NCBI RefSeq assembly: GCF_934202705.1
Contig: NZ_CAKPYE010000001.1
Coordinates: 197,597 to 261,596, forward strand
DNA length: 64,000 bases
Direction of reading: 5' to 3'
Origin: an uncultured Limosilactobacillus sp.
GTDB taxonomy: Bacteria; Bacillota; Bacilli; Lactobacillales; Lactobacillaceae
The position numbers and the translations under genes were made by a program. This document shows, one piece after another, positions 9,032 to 18,198 of the stretch (its first letter is position 1; every line of letters starts with the position of its first letter). A model generated the notes under the pieces. That model was not told the origin of the DNA. It ran no database searches and was given only the letters and a program-made list of their open reading frames with translations.

Positions 9032-9841
9032 ATGAATCCACAATCTTATCAAGTCGTTGCCTTCGACATGGATGGTACTTTTCTCAACGACAATAAACAA
9101 TATAACCATCCGCTTTTTAAACATATTTTACAAACCTTTCAAGCTCAAAAACGACATCTAGTGGTTGCCTCTGGAGACCCGCTTGAATGTCTCCGCCGCT
9201 TTTTCCCCGATGAACAGGATCAATTAACGATCATTGCGGAAAATGGCGCACAGATTTTTGCTAATGGTCAAGAGATATTAACGAAAACCCTTGATCCAGC
9301 GCTGGCTCATAAAGTAATCAACTATCTAGTTCATACTATGCAAATTGAGCCCGTCATTTCGGGACATTTGCAAGGCTATTTTCCTAAAAATGCTTCCCAA
9401 TCAACGATTGATCATCTCGCTTTCTATTATCCAAACTACCAATTAGTAGATAATTTCAATCAATTACCCAATGATCAGTTCTTTCAAATCTCATTTTTAG
9501 TTGATGATGATCAAATTGAAGCCGCAGTTCAGGAATTGACAAGCCAATTCGGTAACCAACTGGTTATTACCCCAAGCGGGAATGGGTCAATGGATTTAAC
9601 CATTCCTGGCATTAACAAGGGGTGGGCTCTTAAACAGCTCTTAGATCGTTGGCACCTATCTTCAAACGAACTCGCTGCGTTTGGCGACGGTGGTAATGAT
9701 GTTTCAATGCTCAAACTAGCCGCGCGCAGTTTTGCCATGCCTAACGGCGGTCAAGCTGTCCACGCTGTCGCTACCACAGAAGCGGTTGCTGATAATAACC
9801 ACGATGGTGTTTTGCAAACAATTCAACAATATCTCCTTTAA
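9032..9841 (+). CDS. Cof-type HAD-superfamily phosphatase
   Basis: This 269-residue HAD hydrolase has motif I as FDMDGTFL, motif II as VVASGDP, the lysine in INKGWALKQLL, and motif IV as FGDGGNDVSML. The C2B cap between the motifs marks it as Cof/YidA-like, whose members dephosphorylate sugar phosphates or flavin and pyridoxal phosphate. The substrate cannot be told. The ATG at 9032 has an AAGGAG site 6 nt upstream, and the gene is probably co-transcribed with nnrD. Confidence 0.9.
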   Translation: MNPQSYQVVAFDMDGTFLNDNKQYNHPLFKHILQTFQAQKRHLVVASGDPLECLRRFFPDEQDQLTIIAENGAQIFANGQEILTKTLDPALAHKVINYLVHTMQIEPVISGHLQGYFPKNASQSTIDHLAFYYPNYQLVDNFNQLPNDQFFQISFLVDDDQIEAAVQELTSQFGNQLVITPSGNGSMDLTIPGINKGWALKQLLDRWHLSSNELAAFGDGGNDVSMLKLAARSFAMPNGGQAVHAVATTEAVADNNHDGVLQTIQQYLL

Positions 9842-9849
9842 ACAATGAA

Positions 9850-9906
9850 AATAAGGCTCCAGTAGCAGGATGAACATGATGTTCCCCTCCAACCGGAGCC
9901 TTATTA
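9850..9906. terminator. Bidirectional terminator
   Basis: The repeat AATAAGGCTCC/GGAGCCTTATT closes a long stem-loop between the convergent Cof phosphatase and flippase genes. Confidence 0.7.
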
Positions 9907-9915
9907 ATATTAAAA

Positions 9916-11568
9916 TTATTTAATATGTAAACGATCCCGTAAAGATTCCATCCTGGAACCTAGCAAATTATCCGCCAATCGATAACGCAGCGCAAGGTAG
10001 ATAAAGACTACTACCCCCACCAAAACACCAGGGATTAGTGAGAAGAAAGCGGTATATCGACCATATGGACTAACCACTAAGTCAATTAAAAACATTACTG
10101 CTTTCACGCCAACAAACATTATTAGCGAAAAACCGAGAATTTGATTGGTTGATTTCGCCATATCATTAAAATGTAACCCAAATTCCATATTAAATGAATG
10201 CAGAATCAAGTAGTTGACGACCATCATTGCGAGACCAGTGGCTAATAATGGGCCAAGACCACGAACCAGCATCATGCATGGTAATTGAAGAACAAATTTC
10301 ACGATGACCCCAATCCCTAGATAACTCATCATTCGCTTATTTTCTGAAATGCCTTGCATCATGGCTGCCGCAACCGAATACATCCCCATTGGAATCGACA
10401 TGAAGGCCGCAAATTCTAATACAGTCACTCCGGCAGCATCATACCGATAAAAGACGGTATAAATTTGCTGGGCAACAGCGGCCATTCCCATGGAAGCAGG
10501 AATCATCACAAAATAAAATAATGTTAATGCATTTTCGATCTGTTTACGGATGCTTTCAGTATCATTTTGAGCACGAGCTTCTGAAAGCAGCGGAATCGCA
10601 GTGGCCGCCATCCCGGTCGCAAACGAAATTATAATCATGTACAACTTATTCGCGTTAAACGAAAAGAGTGCGTAGACCGCATTGATTTGATAATTGGTGT
10701 AGTGACCAAGCAACCGCATCAGTGGTGGAAAAGTATACTGATCAATTAACTGGAAAATAATAATTCCAGACTCAATCACAATAAATGGAATGGACTGGTA
10801 AATAATCTTAAAAATCAGTTCCATTGTCGAGACTTGTGTGTTTCGCTGGCCATTTCTGACTAACGCATTCATCTCATGAAGATGTTTCAAATATGATAAC
10901 GCTAAGACCGCGATGGCGCCTAATGCACCAATAAAGGCCGCAAACGTGGATTGAGTGACCGCAAAAACCCAGTTACCACGTTGAATTTTCATGACTAAAA
11001 ACGTTGCTGCTAAAATATAGGCCACGCGGAAGACTTGTTCCACAAACTGCGACATGGCAGACGGTGCCATCCAGTTATATCCTTGCAAGAAGCCTCGTGT
11101 AATGCTCATCGGCGGAATGACCAATACCGCCCAGGCTAATGACCGGATGACCGGGACCACGTTCGGATCACCAGCAGCTAGTGGCCCAGCAGCTAAAAAC
11201 ATCACAATTGAGCAGACAATCCCCATTGCAATTGAAACATACATTCCAGAATGATAAAGCCGGCGACTCACTCCATATTGATCCAGTCCGTTATAATGAG
11301 CCACCAATTTGGAAATAGCTGATGGAATTCCCGCCGTTGCTACGGTTAAGAACATGCTATAAATGTTATACCCCTTAGCAAACAATGCGTTCGCTTGGGT
11401 ACTATAGGCGCCCATCCACGTTACCCATGGAATCACGTACAATGCACCAAGTAGTCGGGAAGTAATACTCCCCGCCGTCATCCAAGCTGATCCCGTCACC
11501 ATCTTGGCTTGGGCATCTTGAGAATTCATTGCAGCTTGATGATCAGTTGTACTTTCTCCTGATCTCAT
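9916..11568 (-). CDS. Polysaccharide/lipid II flippase-like membrane protein (MurJ/SpoVB, YtgP type)
   Basis: This 550-residue protein has about 14 predicted membrane helices and belongs to the MOP exporter superfamily. The N-terminal GSAWMTAGSITSRLLGALYVIPW and ATAGIPSAISKLVAHYN segments are typical of YtgP/SpoVB proteins, which in streptococci and bacilli can flip lipid II for wall synthesis. The ribosome-binding site at the chosen ATG is weak (GGGTG). It stands alone in a single-gene transcript. Confidence 0.85.
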   Translation of the reverse strand: MRSGESTTDHQAAMNSQDAQAKMVTGSAWMTAGSITSRLLGALYVIPWVTWMGAYSTQANALFAKGYNIYSMFLTVATAGIPSAISKLVAHYNGLDQYGVSRRLYHSGMYVSIAMGIVCSIVMFLAAGPLAAGDPNVVPVIRSLAWAVLVIPPMSITRGFLQGYNWMAPSAMSQFVEQVFRVAYILAATFLVMKIQRGNWVFAVTQSTFAAFIGALGAIAVLALSYLKHLHEMNALVRNGQRNTQVSTMELIFKIIYQSIPFIVIESGIIIFQLIDQYTFPPLMRLLGHYTNYQINAVYALFSFNANKLYMIIISFATGMAATAIPLLSEARAQNDTESIRKQIENALTLFYFVMIPASMGMAAVAQQIYTVFYRYDAAGVTVLEFAAFMSIPMGMYSVAAAMMQGISENKRMMSYLGIGVIVKFVLQLPCMMLVRGLGPLLATGLAMMVVNYLILHSFNMEFGLHFNDMAKSTNQILGFSLIMFVGVKAVMFLIDLVVSPYGRYTAFFSLIPGVLVGVVVFIYLALRYRLADNLLGSRMESLRDRLHIK

Positions 11569-11651
11569 ATTTTCACCCGTTTCATTATTTTTTAAACAAT
11601 CTTTATCATTCTAGCTTGATTTAGCAGGTTAAGCAATCAAATTATTAATTC

Positions 11652-11927
11652 TTAATATTCGTCTAAATCTGTTGTAATGGCTTGAACACGGACCCCATCA
11701 GTTTGAAATTGAGCAACAACCTCTTCCAAGTCTGTTGGCTTTGGAACTTCTTCATGGTGACTTTCTAAATCAATCACCGTTAAGGCCAGGCCGATTTCCG
11801 CACGCATTAGCGCGTTCCATTTATTCTCGTCTAAAACGTCAGCTGCTGGCAAATCCGGAAAATGAACCTTGGTTTTCCCTTCCACCTCACTGATCACGGC
11901 CGGATATGAAACAATATGATAATCCAT
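11652..11927 (-). CDS. HicB-like antitoxin-fold protein without a HicA partner
   Basis: This 91-residue protein resembles the partial RNase-H fold of HicB: a beta strand (YPAVISEVEGKTKVHFPDLP), then A-x2-x-EIGLALTVIDLE. No DNA-binding C-terminal ribbon-helix-helix is evident and no short HicA toxin gene adjoins it. It may be a domesticated or orphan protein. It lies between the flippase gene and leuS, all on the minus strand. Confidence 0.65.
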   Translation of the reverse strand: MDYHIVSYPAVISEVEGKTKVHFPDLPAADVLDENKWNALMRAEIGLALTVIDLESHHEEVPKPTDLEEVVAQFQTDGVRVQAITTDLDEY

Positions 11928-11947
11928 CTGATCCTCCTATTTTGATC

Positions 11948-11992
11948 ATGAAAAAGGCTCCTGAAACCCGCCGTCTCAAAAGCCCTTTACTA
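11948..11992 (-). terminator. Terminator of leuS
   Basis: An imperfect hairpin with AAAGGGCT and AGCCTTTTT arms and an inner TGAGAC/GTTTCA stem immediately follows leuS on the minus strand. Confidence 0.65.
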
Positions 11993-11993
11993 A

Positions 11994-14414
11994 TTACTTT
12001 GCCACGATATTAACAATCTTATTCGGTACAACAATGACTTTCTTAATGTCCTTGCCTTCAATAAATTTTTGAACATTCTCATCCGCTAGTGCAGCCTTTT
12101 CTACGCTGTCCTTAGCAGTGTCCTTGGCCATCTTTAATTTTGCCCGAACTTTACCATTAACTTGAACAATCATCTCAACTTCGTCTTCAACGATCTTATT
12201 TGGATCATAGGTTGGCCACGGTTGATAAGTAATGGTGTCGCTTTCGTTAAACTGACTCCACAATTCTTCTGCCATGTGTGGCATGATTGGAGCAATCATC
12301 TTGATAAAACCTTTGATATATTCAACAGGCAAATCATCAACCTTGTATGCTTCATTTACAAAGACCATCAATTGTGAGATTGCAGTATTAAAGTGCATCC
12401 GTTCGTAATCTTCAGTTACTTTCTTGACGGTTTGGTTGTAGACTTTATCGAGTTTGCCATCATTAATCGTTGAAATACGGTCACGAAGGTGATTATTATC
12501 ATCCATAATTAAACGCCAAACCCGATGAATCCACTTATTGGCTCCATGCAAGCCCTTTGGATCCCACGGAACGGATTCAGTTAACGGTCCCATAAACATT
12601 TCATAGAGACGAAGCGTGTCAGCACCGTATTGGTCAACGATTTCATCTGGATTGACCACGTTACCTTTAGACTTCGACATCTTTTCATGATTACTGCCGA
12701 GAATCATTCCTTGGTTGACTAATTTCATAAATGGTTCTGGAGTTGGCACTACTCCAAGGTCGTAAAGGAATTTGTGCCAGAACCGTGCGTAAAGCAAGTG
12801 CAGAACCGCATGTTCAGCGCCACCGACATAAAGATCAACCGGTGACCAATAATCCAATGCTTCCTTGGAAGCTAACGCTTGATCATTATGCGGATCCGTA
12901 TAACGGAGCCAGTACCATGATGAACCAGCCCATTGTGGCATCGTGTTAGTTTCACGAAGCCCATGACGACCATTTTCATCATAAACATTGACCCAGTCAT
13001 CAATCTTTGCCAACGGCGATTCACCAGTTCCGGACGGTTCAATATTGTCAGTATCGGGTAGCTCCAATGGTAATTCATCTTCTGGAACTAATGACGTAGT
13101 ACCATCATCCCAGTGAATCACTGGAATCGGTTCTCCCCAGTATCGTTGACGGCTAAAGATCCAGTCACGCAGCTTATAGTTAACCTTCTTTTGACCAGCA
13201 TGATGATCAGTTAGCCATTCAATCATCTTTTTCTTGGCTTCTTCAATGTTTAAACCATTTAAGAATTCGGAATTAATATGCTGACCATCGCCCGTGTAAG
13301 CAGCTTTTGCAAGGTTTCCCCCTTCAATCACTTCTTTAACTGGTAAGTTGAACTTGTGTGCAAATTCATAATCTCGGTCATCATGTGCCGGAACAGCCAT
13401 CACCGCTCCCGTCCCATATGAAGCCAGTACATAATCAGAAATCCAGATTGGCAGTTTCTCGCCATTGACTGGATTAATTGCGTAAGCCCCAGTAAAGACC
13501 CCGGTTTTTTCTTTACTAAGGTCCGTCCGTTCTAGATCTGAACGCCGTGATGCTTCCGCTTGGTATTCTTTAACTGCTGCTTGTTGGTCCGCGGTAGTAA
13601 TTTGATCTACTAATTGATGTTCTGGTGCCAAGACAACATAAGAAGCGCCAAATAAGGTGTCACAACGGGTCGTAAATACTTCAATCTTCTGATCAGCATG
13701 ATTAGCCACATCAAAGAAAACTGCTGCTCCTTCCGAACGACCAATCCAGTTTCGTTGCATTTCCTTAACGCTTTCTGGCCAATCAACGAGGTCTAAGTCA
13801 TCAATTAAACGGTCTGCGTAAGCCGTAATTTTCAAAACCCACTGCTTCATTGGCTTCCGATAGACTGGGTAACCGCCACGTTTAGTTTTCCCGTCTTCCA
13901 CTTCTTCATTGGCCACGACAGTTCCACCCATGAAATCAGGCGCCCAATTAACCATGATTTCGTCTTCATAGGCTAAACCTTTTTTATATAGTTGTTCGAA
14001 GATCCATTGTGTCCACTTGTAATACTTTGGATCAGTGGTATTAACTTCACGATCCCAATCATATGAAAAACCAAGTGACTTAATTTGATCACGGAAGTGG
14101 TCAATATTCTTGTTAGTGAAGCCTTTAGGATTGTGCCCTGTCTTTAGAGCATATTGTTCTGCTGGCAAGCCAAATGCGTCGAACCCCATTGGGTGTAAGA
14201 CATTAAATCCTTGCATTCGTTTCATCCGTGACATTACATCAGTCGCCGTGTAACCTTCTGGATGACCAACATGCAGTCCTTGACCGGATGGGTACGGGAA
14301 CATATCAAGTGCGTAATATTTCTTTTTATTTTTGTCCATTGTGGACTTGAACGTTTCGTGTTGTTGCCAATAACGTTGCCATTTCTTTTCAATGGCAGAA
14401 TGATCATATCCCAT
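11994..14414 (-). CDS. leuS: Leucyl-tRNA synthetase
   Basis: This 806-residue class I synthetase charges tRNA-Leu. The HIGH signature appears as GLHVGHPEGY near residue 45, and KMSKS as EKMSKSKGNVVNPDEIVDQY near residue 575. Between them lies the CP1 editing domain (FTTRCDTLFGASYVV and AVPAHDDRDYEFA). Length and domain order are normal for Firmicutes. A T-box leader upstream couples expression to uncharged tRNA-Leu. Confidence 0.97.
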   Translation of the reverse strand: MGYDHSAIEKKWQRYWQQHETFKSTMDKNKKKYYALDMFPYPSGQGLHVGHPEGYTATDVMSRMKRMQGFNVLHPMGFDAFGLPAEQYALKTGHNPKGFTNKNIDHFRDQIKSLGFSYDWDREVNTTDPKYYKWTQWIFEQLYKKGLAYEDEIMVNWAPDFMGGTVVANEEVEDGKTKRGGYPVYRKPMKQWVLKITAYADRLIDDLDLVDWPESVKEMQRNWIGRSEGAAVFFDVANHADQKIEVFTTRCDTLFGASYVVLAPEHQLVDQITTADQQAAVKEYQAEASRRSDLERTDLSKEKTGVFTGAYAINPVNGEKLPIWISDYVLASYGTGAVMAVPAHDDRDYEFAHKFNLPVKEVIEGGNLAKAAYTGDGQHINSEFLNGLNIEEAKKKMIEWLTDHHAGQKKVNYKLRDWIFSRQRYWGEPIPVIHWDDGTTSLVPEDELPLELPDTDNIEPSGTGESPLAKIDDWVNVYDENGRHGLRETNTMPQWAGSSWYWLRYTDPHNDQALASKEALDYWSPVDLYVGGAEHAVLHLLYARFWHKFLYDLGVVPTPEPFMKLVNQGMILGSNHEKMSKSKGNVVNPDEIVDQYGADTLRLYEMFMGPLTESVPWDPKGLHGANKWIHRVWRLIMDDNNHLRDRISTINDGKLDKVYNQTVKKVTEDYERMHFNTAISQLMVFVNEAYKVDDLPVEYIKGFIKMIAPIMPHMAEELWSQFNESDTITYQPWPTYDPNKIVEDEVEMIVQVNGKVRAKLKMAKDTAKDSVEKAALADENVQKFIEGKDIKKVIVVPNKIVNIVAK

Positions 14415-14440
14415 ATTGTCGTACTCCTTTAATTGTATAG

Positions 14441-14687
14441 TTTCCTAATCACAAAAAAATCCCGCAGATACTTATTAGTATCTACAGGACGAACTTTTCC
14501 GCGGTACCACCCGTATTCTACACTTACGTAGCGCTTCAGTTCCTTAACGCGGAAAACGTCGCTGCTTACTAGATTCAGCATTGAACATTACTACGGTGAG
14601 TTCATTATTATTGACTCTACATTTCCACCACCATGCAGTCTCTGAAAATCTAATAATAACTACTAATCCGTTTGCGATTAGATATTG
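14441..14687 (-). promoter_or_regulatory. T-box leader (leucine) controlling leuS
   Basis: On the minus strand the T-box core CGGGTGGTACCGCGG lies at 14499-14513, followed by a terminator stem CCTGTAGATAC/GTATCTGCGGG (14461-14489) and a T run. Upstream, GAACTCACC in the specifier-loop region gives a CTC (Leu) specifier at 14598-14600, matching the downstream gene. Uncharged tRNA-Leu would stabilise the antiterminator. Confidence 0.92.
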
Positions 14688-14693
14688 ATATCG

Positions 14694-14722
14694 ATAGTAG
14701 CAAATTCAACCAAATTTAGCAA
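14694..14722 (-). promoter_or_regulatory. Sigma-A-type promoter of the leuS leader
   Basis: On the minus strand TTGCTA (14717-14722) and TACTAT (14694-14699) are separated by 17 bp, placing the transcript start just before the T-box. Confidence 0.6.
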
Positions 14723-14741
14723 GGCACTTAGCGAAATAGTT

Positions 14742-14750
14742 TGTTAGAAT
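14742..14750 (+). promoter_or_regulatory. Extended -10 element upstream of the PAP2 phosphatase gene
   Basis: The sequence TGTTAGAAT gives a TG-N plus TAGAAT extended -10, 29 bp before the start codon. No good -35 is seen. Confidence 0.4.
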
Positions 14751-14778
14751 ATTCTATGTTTGAAAGTGAGGCTTCTTA

Positions 14779-15399
14779 ATGAAAAAAACGAAAATTTTAT
14801 TTATTAGCAGTGTCATCATCTTTAGCTGCTTACTAATAATGATGTTGTTTGCTCCAGCACCGATCCTAGCAATTGATAATCAGCTTCGTCAAGTGATCAA
14901 TAGTCACCATTCGACCAGTTTGAATATCTTCTTTATTAATTTTACTCAACTATTTAATGCCAAAGAAACCATCATTTGGATTTTGATTACCATCATTTTA
15001 AGTTTCATCATGTCTGGACGGCGATTTGCTTGGCAAGTGTTGCTGACAACTGGTTCAGGTATCCTTCTCAATCGTCTGGTTAAAGAACTTGTTCAACGTC
15101 CACGACCATCTGTGGATATCTTAATGCACTATAGCGGTTATAGTTTTCCGAGCGGTCATTCCAGCGCAGCCGCTCTTGTCCTTGGCTGCTTAATCTTACT
15201 GACATGTCGAGTTACTCGAAGAATCTGGATTAAATTTACCATTACTGCTATCTTAATTTTGTTAATCTTAGCCATCGGGTTTTCACGAATTTACGTCGGC
15301 GCTCATTACCCAAGTGATGTCTTGGCAGGCTGGTGTCTAGGGACAAGCATTGTTACTGGGTTTCAATTACTATTTCAAAGAATCCCTTGTGATAATTAA
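14779..15399 (+). CDS. PAP2-family membrane phosphatase
   Basis: This 206-residue integral membrane protein has the three phosphatidic-acid-phosphatase motifs: KELVQRPRPS (near residue 106), YSFPSGHSSAA (near residue 121) and SRIYVGAHYPSDVLAG (near residue 174). Likely substrates are undecaprenyl pyrophosphate or phosphatidylglycerol phosphate, so a role in lipid-carrier recycling is plausible. It is divergent from leuS and transcribed alone. Confidence 0.88.
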   Translation: MKKTKILFISSVIIFSCLLIMMLFAPAPILAIDNQLRQVINSHHSTSLNIFFINFTQLFNAKETIIWILITIILSFIMSGRRFAWQVLLTTGSGILLNRLVKELVQRPRPSVDILMHYSGYSFPSGHSSAAALVLGCLILLTCRVTRRIWIKFTITAILILLILAIGFSRIYVGAHYPSDVLAGWCLGTSIVTGFQLLFQRIPCDN

Positions 15400-15400
15400 A

Positions 15401-15433
15401 AAACTCCAGCGATAACCAACATCGCTGGAGTTT
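15401..15433. terminator. Bidirectional terminator between PAP2 gene and metK
   Basis: The perfect stem AAACTCCAGCGAT/ATCGCTGGAGTTT with an 7-nt loop lies between the convergent genes. Confidence 0.8.
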
Positions 15434-15436
15434 CTA

Positions 15437-16624
15437 TTAACCTAAAATCTTCTTTAATTCGTCAACCTTATCAAGGTGTTCCCATGGTAAATCAACGTCA
15501 GTCCGACCAAAGTGACCATAAGCTGCTGTCTGCTTGTAAATTGGTCGCTTCAAATCGAGCATTTTAATAATTCCTGCCGGGCGTAAATCAAACACTTTAC
15601 GAACGGCTGCGATCAATTCTTCTTCAGACTTTGTCCCAGTCCCAAAGGTATCAATCGCAATCGAAACCGGTTTAGCAACCCCAATTGCGTAAGCAACTTG
15701 GATTTCAGCCTTTTTGGCGTAGCCGGCGGCCACTAAATTTTTCGCAATATAACGAGCAGCATACGAAGCGGAACGGTCAACCTTAGTGGCATCCTTTCCG
15801 GAGAACGCTCCACCACCATGGTGAGCAGCACCACCGTACGTATCCACAATAATCTTCCGTCCGGTCAAGCCAGCATCACCTTGCGGTCCGCCAATTACAA
15901 ACCGGCCAGTTGGATTTATAAAGTACTTGGTCTGGTCATCCAAGAGATCAGCTGGAATGACCGCTTTAATTACCTGTTCCTTCACATCTTGCCGAATTTG
16001 ATCTAGCGAAACGTCTGGATCATGTTGGGTACTGAGAACAACAGTGTCAACTCGTAATGGTTGATCATTCTCGTCGTATTCAACCGTAACTTCAGCTTTC
16101 GCATCTGGACGCAAGTATTTAATCGTTCCTTCTTTACGCAGCTTTGCAATTCGTTGCATTAACTTATGACTCAGCATTAAGGTTAATGGCATGTACTCTG
16201 GTGTTTCATCAGTTGCATAGCCAAACATTAATCCTTGATCACCAGCCCCAATTTTATCAAGGGGATCACCTTCCCCTTCACGGGTTTCTAGCGAATCATC
16301 CACCCCTTGTGCGATGTCAGGTGATTGTTCATCAATCGCGGTAATCACGGCACAATTGTCGGCATCAAAGCCATATTGGCCATCAGTATAACCAATTTCT
16401 TTAATCGTTTGCCGAACCACCTTTTGAATATTAACGTACGCGGTAGTTGAAACTTCACCAAACACAAGTACTAACCCGGTTGTCACAGATGTTTCAACCG
16501 CTACTCGTGCGTCCGGATCTTGCTCAAGCATTGCGTCTAAAATTGAATCACTAATTTGGTCGGCAATTTTATCCGGATGTCCTTCTGAAACGGATTCAGA
16601 TGTAAATAAATGGCGTTCTCCCAT
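15437..16624 (-). CDS. metK: S-adenosylmethionine synthetase
   Basis: This 395-residue enzyme makes S-adenosylmethionine from methionine and ATP. Signature motifs GAGDQGLMFGYA and GGGAFSGKDATKVDRS are intact, and the N-terminus LFTSESVSEGHPDKIADQIS is canonical. The ATG at 16624 gives the usual length; its GGGGGA ribosome-binding site is part of the SMK riboswitch. The open frame continues upstream through the riboswitch but that part is leader. Confidence 0.97.
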   Translation of the reverse strand: MGERHLFTSESVSEGHPDKIADQISDSILDAMLEQDPDARVAVETSVTTGLVLVFGEVSTTAYVNIQKVVRQTIKEIGYTDGQYGFDADNCAVITAIDEQSPDIAQGVDDSLETREGEGDPLDKIGAGDQGLMFGYATDETPEYMPLTLMLSHKLMQRIAKLRKEGTIKYLRPDAKAEVTVEYDENDQPLRVDTVVLSTQHDPDVSLDQIRQDVKEQVIKAVIPADLLDDQTKYFINPTGRFVIGGPQGDAGLTGRKIIVDTYGGAAHHGGGAFSGKDATKVDRSASYAARYIAKNLVAAGYAKKAEIQVAYAIGVAKPVSIAIDTFGTGTKSEEELIAAVRKVFDLRPAGIIKMLDLKRPIYKQTAAYGHFGRTDVDLPWEHLDKVDELKKILG

Positions 16625-16630
16625 TGTTTT

Positions 16631-16706
16631 AATTCCCCCATAAACTTCAAAGTGTCTTTTGCGGTTACAAGGCAGCGAAGACGGATGTCTCCTCCCATCG
16701 GGAATT
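16631..16706 (-). promoter_or_regulatory. SMK box (SAM-III) riboswitch of metK
   Basis: On the minus strand the leader contains ATTCCCGATGGGAGG, then GCTGCCTTGTAACCGC, and finally GGGGGAAT, which is the ribosome-binding site. These are the conserved parts of the SMK box known from metK of Lactobacillales, where bound SAM lets the leader pair with and mask the Shine-Dalgarno sequence. An unusually long insert (about 20 nt) lies between the CCGC segment and the ribosome-binding site. Confidence 0.9.
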
Positions 16707-16724
16707 TGCTTCATAACGAGAACC

Positions 16725-16754
16725 ATCTTAGCATATTTTCTGCATCGCATTCAA
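16725..16754 (-). promoter_or_regulatory. Promoter of metK
   Basis: On the minus strand TTGAAT and TAAGAT are separated by 18 bp, about 20 nt upstream of the SMK box. Confidence 0.55.
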
Positions 16755-16816
16755 TCAAAAGATTGGAAACTCTGTTATACTTATTACTATTATGAGCGAA
16801 AAGAAGGACATTTGAT

Positions 16817-17542
16817 ATGTGGAGTTTAATTAAACGACAATTTCACGAAATTAACTGGAAGGACCTGCTACCCACCACTTTCATCTTATTAATTAGCTGG
16901 TCGGACGCACCATTTACATATGCCATCGGCGTTCAAGGATCGCACTTTACGACTAATATGGGCATGCTGTTAATGTACGAGGTGTGTATTGGTTTGGTGG
17001 TGCCAATGTTGATTTATCATCGGTTTGGCTCCACTTTATCAATCATCCCCCTCGCTGCGAGTGTTTTTTTCGCCCTCGCTGGTTTTAGTAACAACTTACT
17101 TTTATTAGCACTCTTATTACTATTACCTTTATTCCTGTTAATTATTCAAATGCCTTCCATGGACTTTCAAAACACTTTTGGGTTGGTTACATTCGGCTTG
17201 TTACTAATGTTCACCGTTTCTGTAGCGTGTGCTTATGCTAGTCTCCATTTTATTTCATGGGAAATTATCCGTTACTTATTACCAGTAATGGCTAGCACCT
17301 GGTTTTATTTAGCCCCCTTCTTTTTGCAGCAACTCAAGCAATATAAATTAAAAGTAACGATTCTAGCGATTGTTTTATTAATTTTCACTTTAAGTCGTCC
17401 ATTACATTTATCGATCTATCTGGCCATTATCATTATTGTTGCTAGTTGGTTTGTGATGATTGCCAAAGCACAAGAACATCAATCGCTAATCCTCTATTGT
17501 TTAACCCAGATGGTTGTCATTGTCCTCACTTATTGGTCATAA
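16817..17542 (+). CDS. Hypothetical integral membrane protein, 241 aa
   Basis: I do not recognise a family. The protein has about seven or eight hydrophobic helices with a short charged N-terminus (MWSLIKRQFHEINWKDLLP) and almost no soluble loops. It is divergent from metK, with which it shares the promoter region, and ends at a strong terminator. A transporter or accessory membrane function is conceivable but there is no motif to support one. Confidence 0.65.
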   Translation: MWSLIKRQFHEINWKDLLPTTFILLISWSDAPFTYAIGVQGSHFTTNMGMLLMYEVCIGLVVPMLIYHRFGSTLSIIPLAASVFFALAGFSNNLLLLALLLLLPLFLLIIQMPSMDFQNTFGLVTFGLLLMFTVSVACAYASLHFISWEIIRYLLPVMASTWFYLAPFFLQQLKQYKLKVTILAIVLLIFTLSRPLHLSIYLAIIIIVASWFVMIAKAQEHQSLILYCLTQMVVIVLTYWS

Positions 17543-17560
17543 AAATCGATCCTAAAAGCC

Positions 17561-17602
17561 AAACTGGAGAGCTCCCGTTACGGAAAGCTCTCCAGTTTTT
17601 TT
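17561..17602 (+). terminator. Strong rho-independent terminator
   Basis: A CTGGAGAGCT/AGCTCTCCAG stem is followed by seven T residues. Confidence 0.85.
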
Positions 17603-17609
17603 ATTTGTT

Positions 17610-18146
17610 TCAAAGTCGACAATTAACAACTCCAACTGCACACATTAGCGAAAATACTGTCGTTGGACCAACAAATTGAAAACCAGCCCGTTTAAGCTGT
17701 TGAGAGATTACCGTTGATAATGGCGTAAAACTCGGTAACTTTTCATCAGGTTGGACTTTCATGCGAATGGGCTGACCATTCACGAATGACCACAAAAAAT
17801 GTTCCAATGTCTTACCAGTTTGGTGGAGCTGATTTAATACTTGAGCATTATTAATTGTTGCTAAGATTTTTCGCCGATTGCGAATAATTTGTGGATCCGC
17901 CATCAGTTGCTCAACTTTCTCTTCGTTAAACTGCGCAATCTGAGCTACATCAAACTCTGCAAAGGCCTTTATAAACCCATTTCGTCGTTGCCAAATCGTG
18001 GACCAGCTTAGTCCAGCTTGAAAAATTTCCAAAGAAAGCATCATAAACAATTCTTGCTCGTTATGAACCGGAATCCCCCAATGTTGATCATAATAATCAC
18101 GCATTAATTGTGTCTTCGCCCACTTTGGATAACTATTTGTCATCAT
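17610..18146 (-). CDS. tag: DNA-3-methyladenine glycosylase I homologue lacking zinc ligands
   Basis: This 178-residue protein has the Tag fold: YYDQHWGIPVHNEQELFMML, LEIFQAGLSWSTIWQRR, and PTTVFSLMCAVGVVN near the end. Tag removes 3-methyladenine from alkylated DNA. The usual N-terminal Cys of the zinc snap is absent (Tyr-Pro-Lys-Trp instead), and the usual C-terminal VNDH...C is replaced by VNCRL and stop, so the zinc site seems lost. The base-binding pocket (Glu of LE-x4-GLSW) is kept, so activity is possible but unsure. Confidence 0.85.
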   Translation of the reverse strand: MMTNSYPKWAKTQLMRDYYDQHWGIPVHNEQELFMMLSLEIFQAGLSWSTIWQRRNGFIKAFAEFDVAQIAQFNEEKVEQLMADPQIIRNRRKILATINNAQVLNQLHQTGKTLEHFLWSFVNGQPIRMKVQPDEKLPSFTPLSTVISQQLKRAGFQFVGPTTVFSLMCAVGVVNCRL

Positions 18147-18198
18147 TCACCACTCCTCTTAATAGTCTGCTTACTATTAAGATACGCATTCTTTTGTG

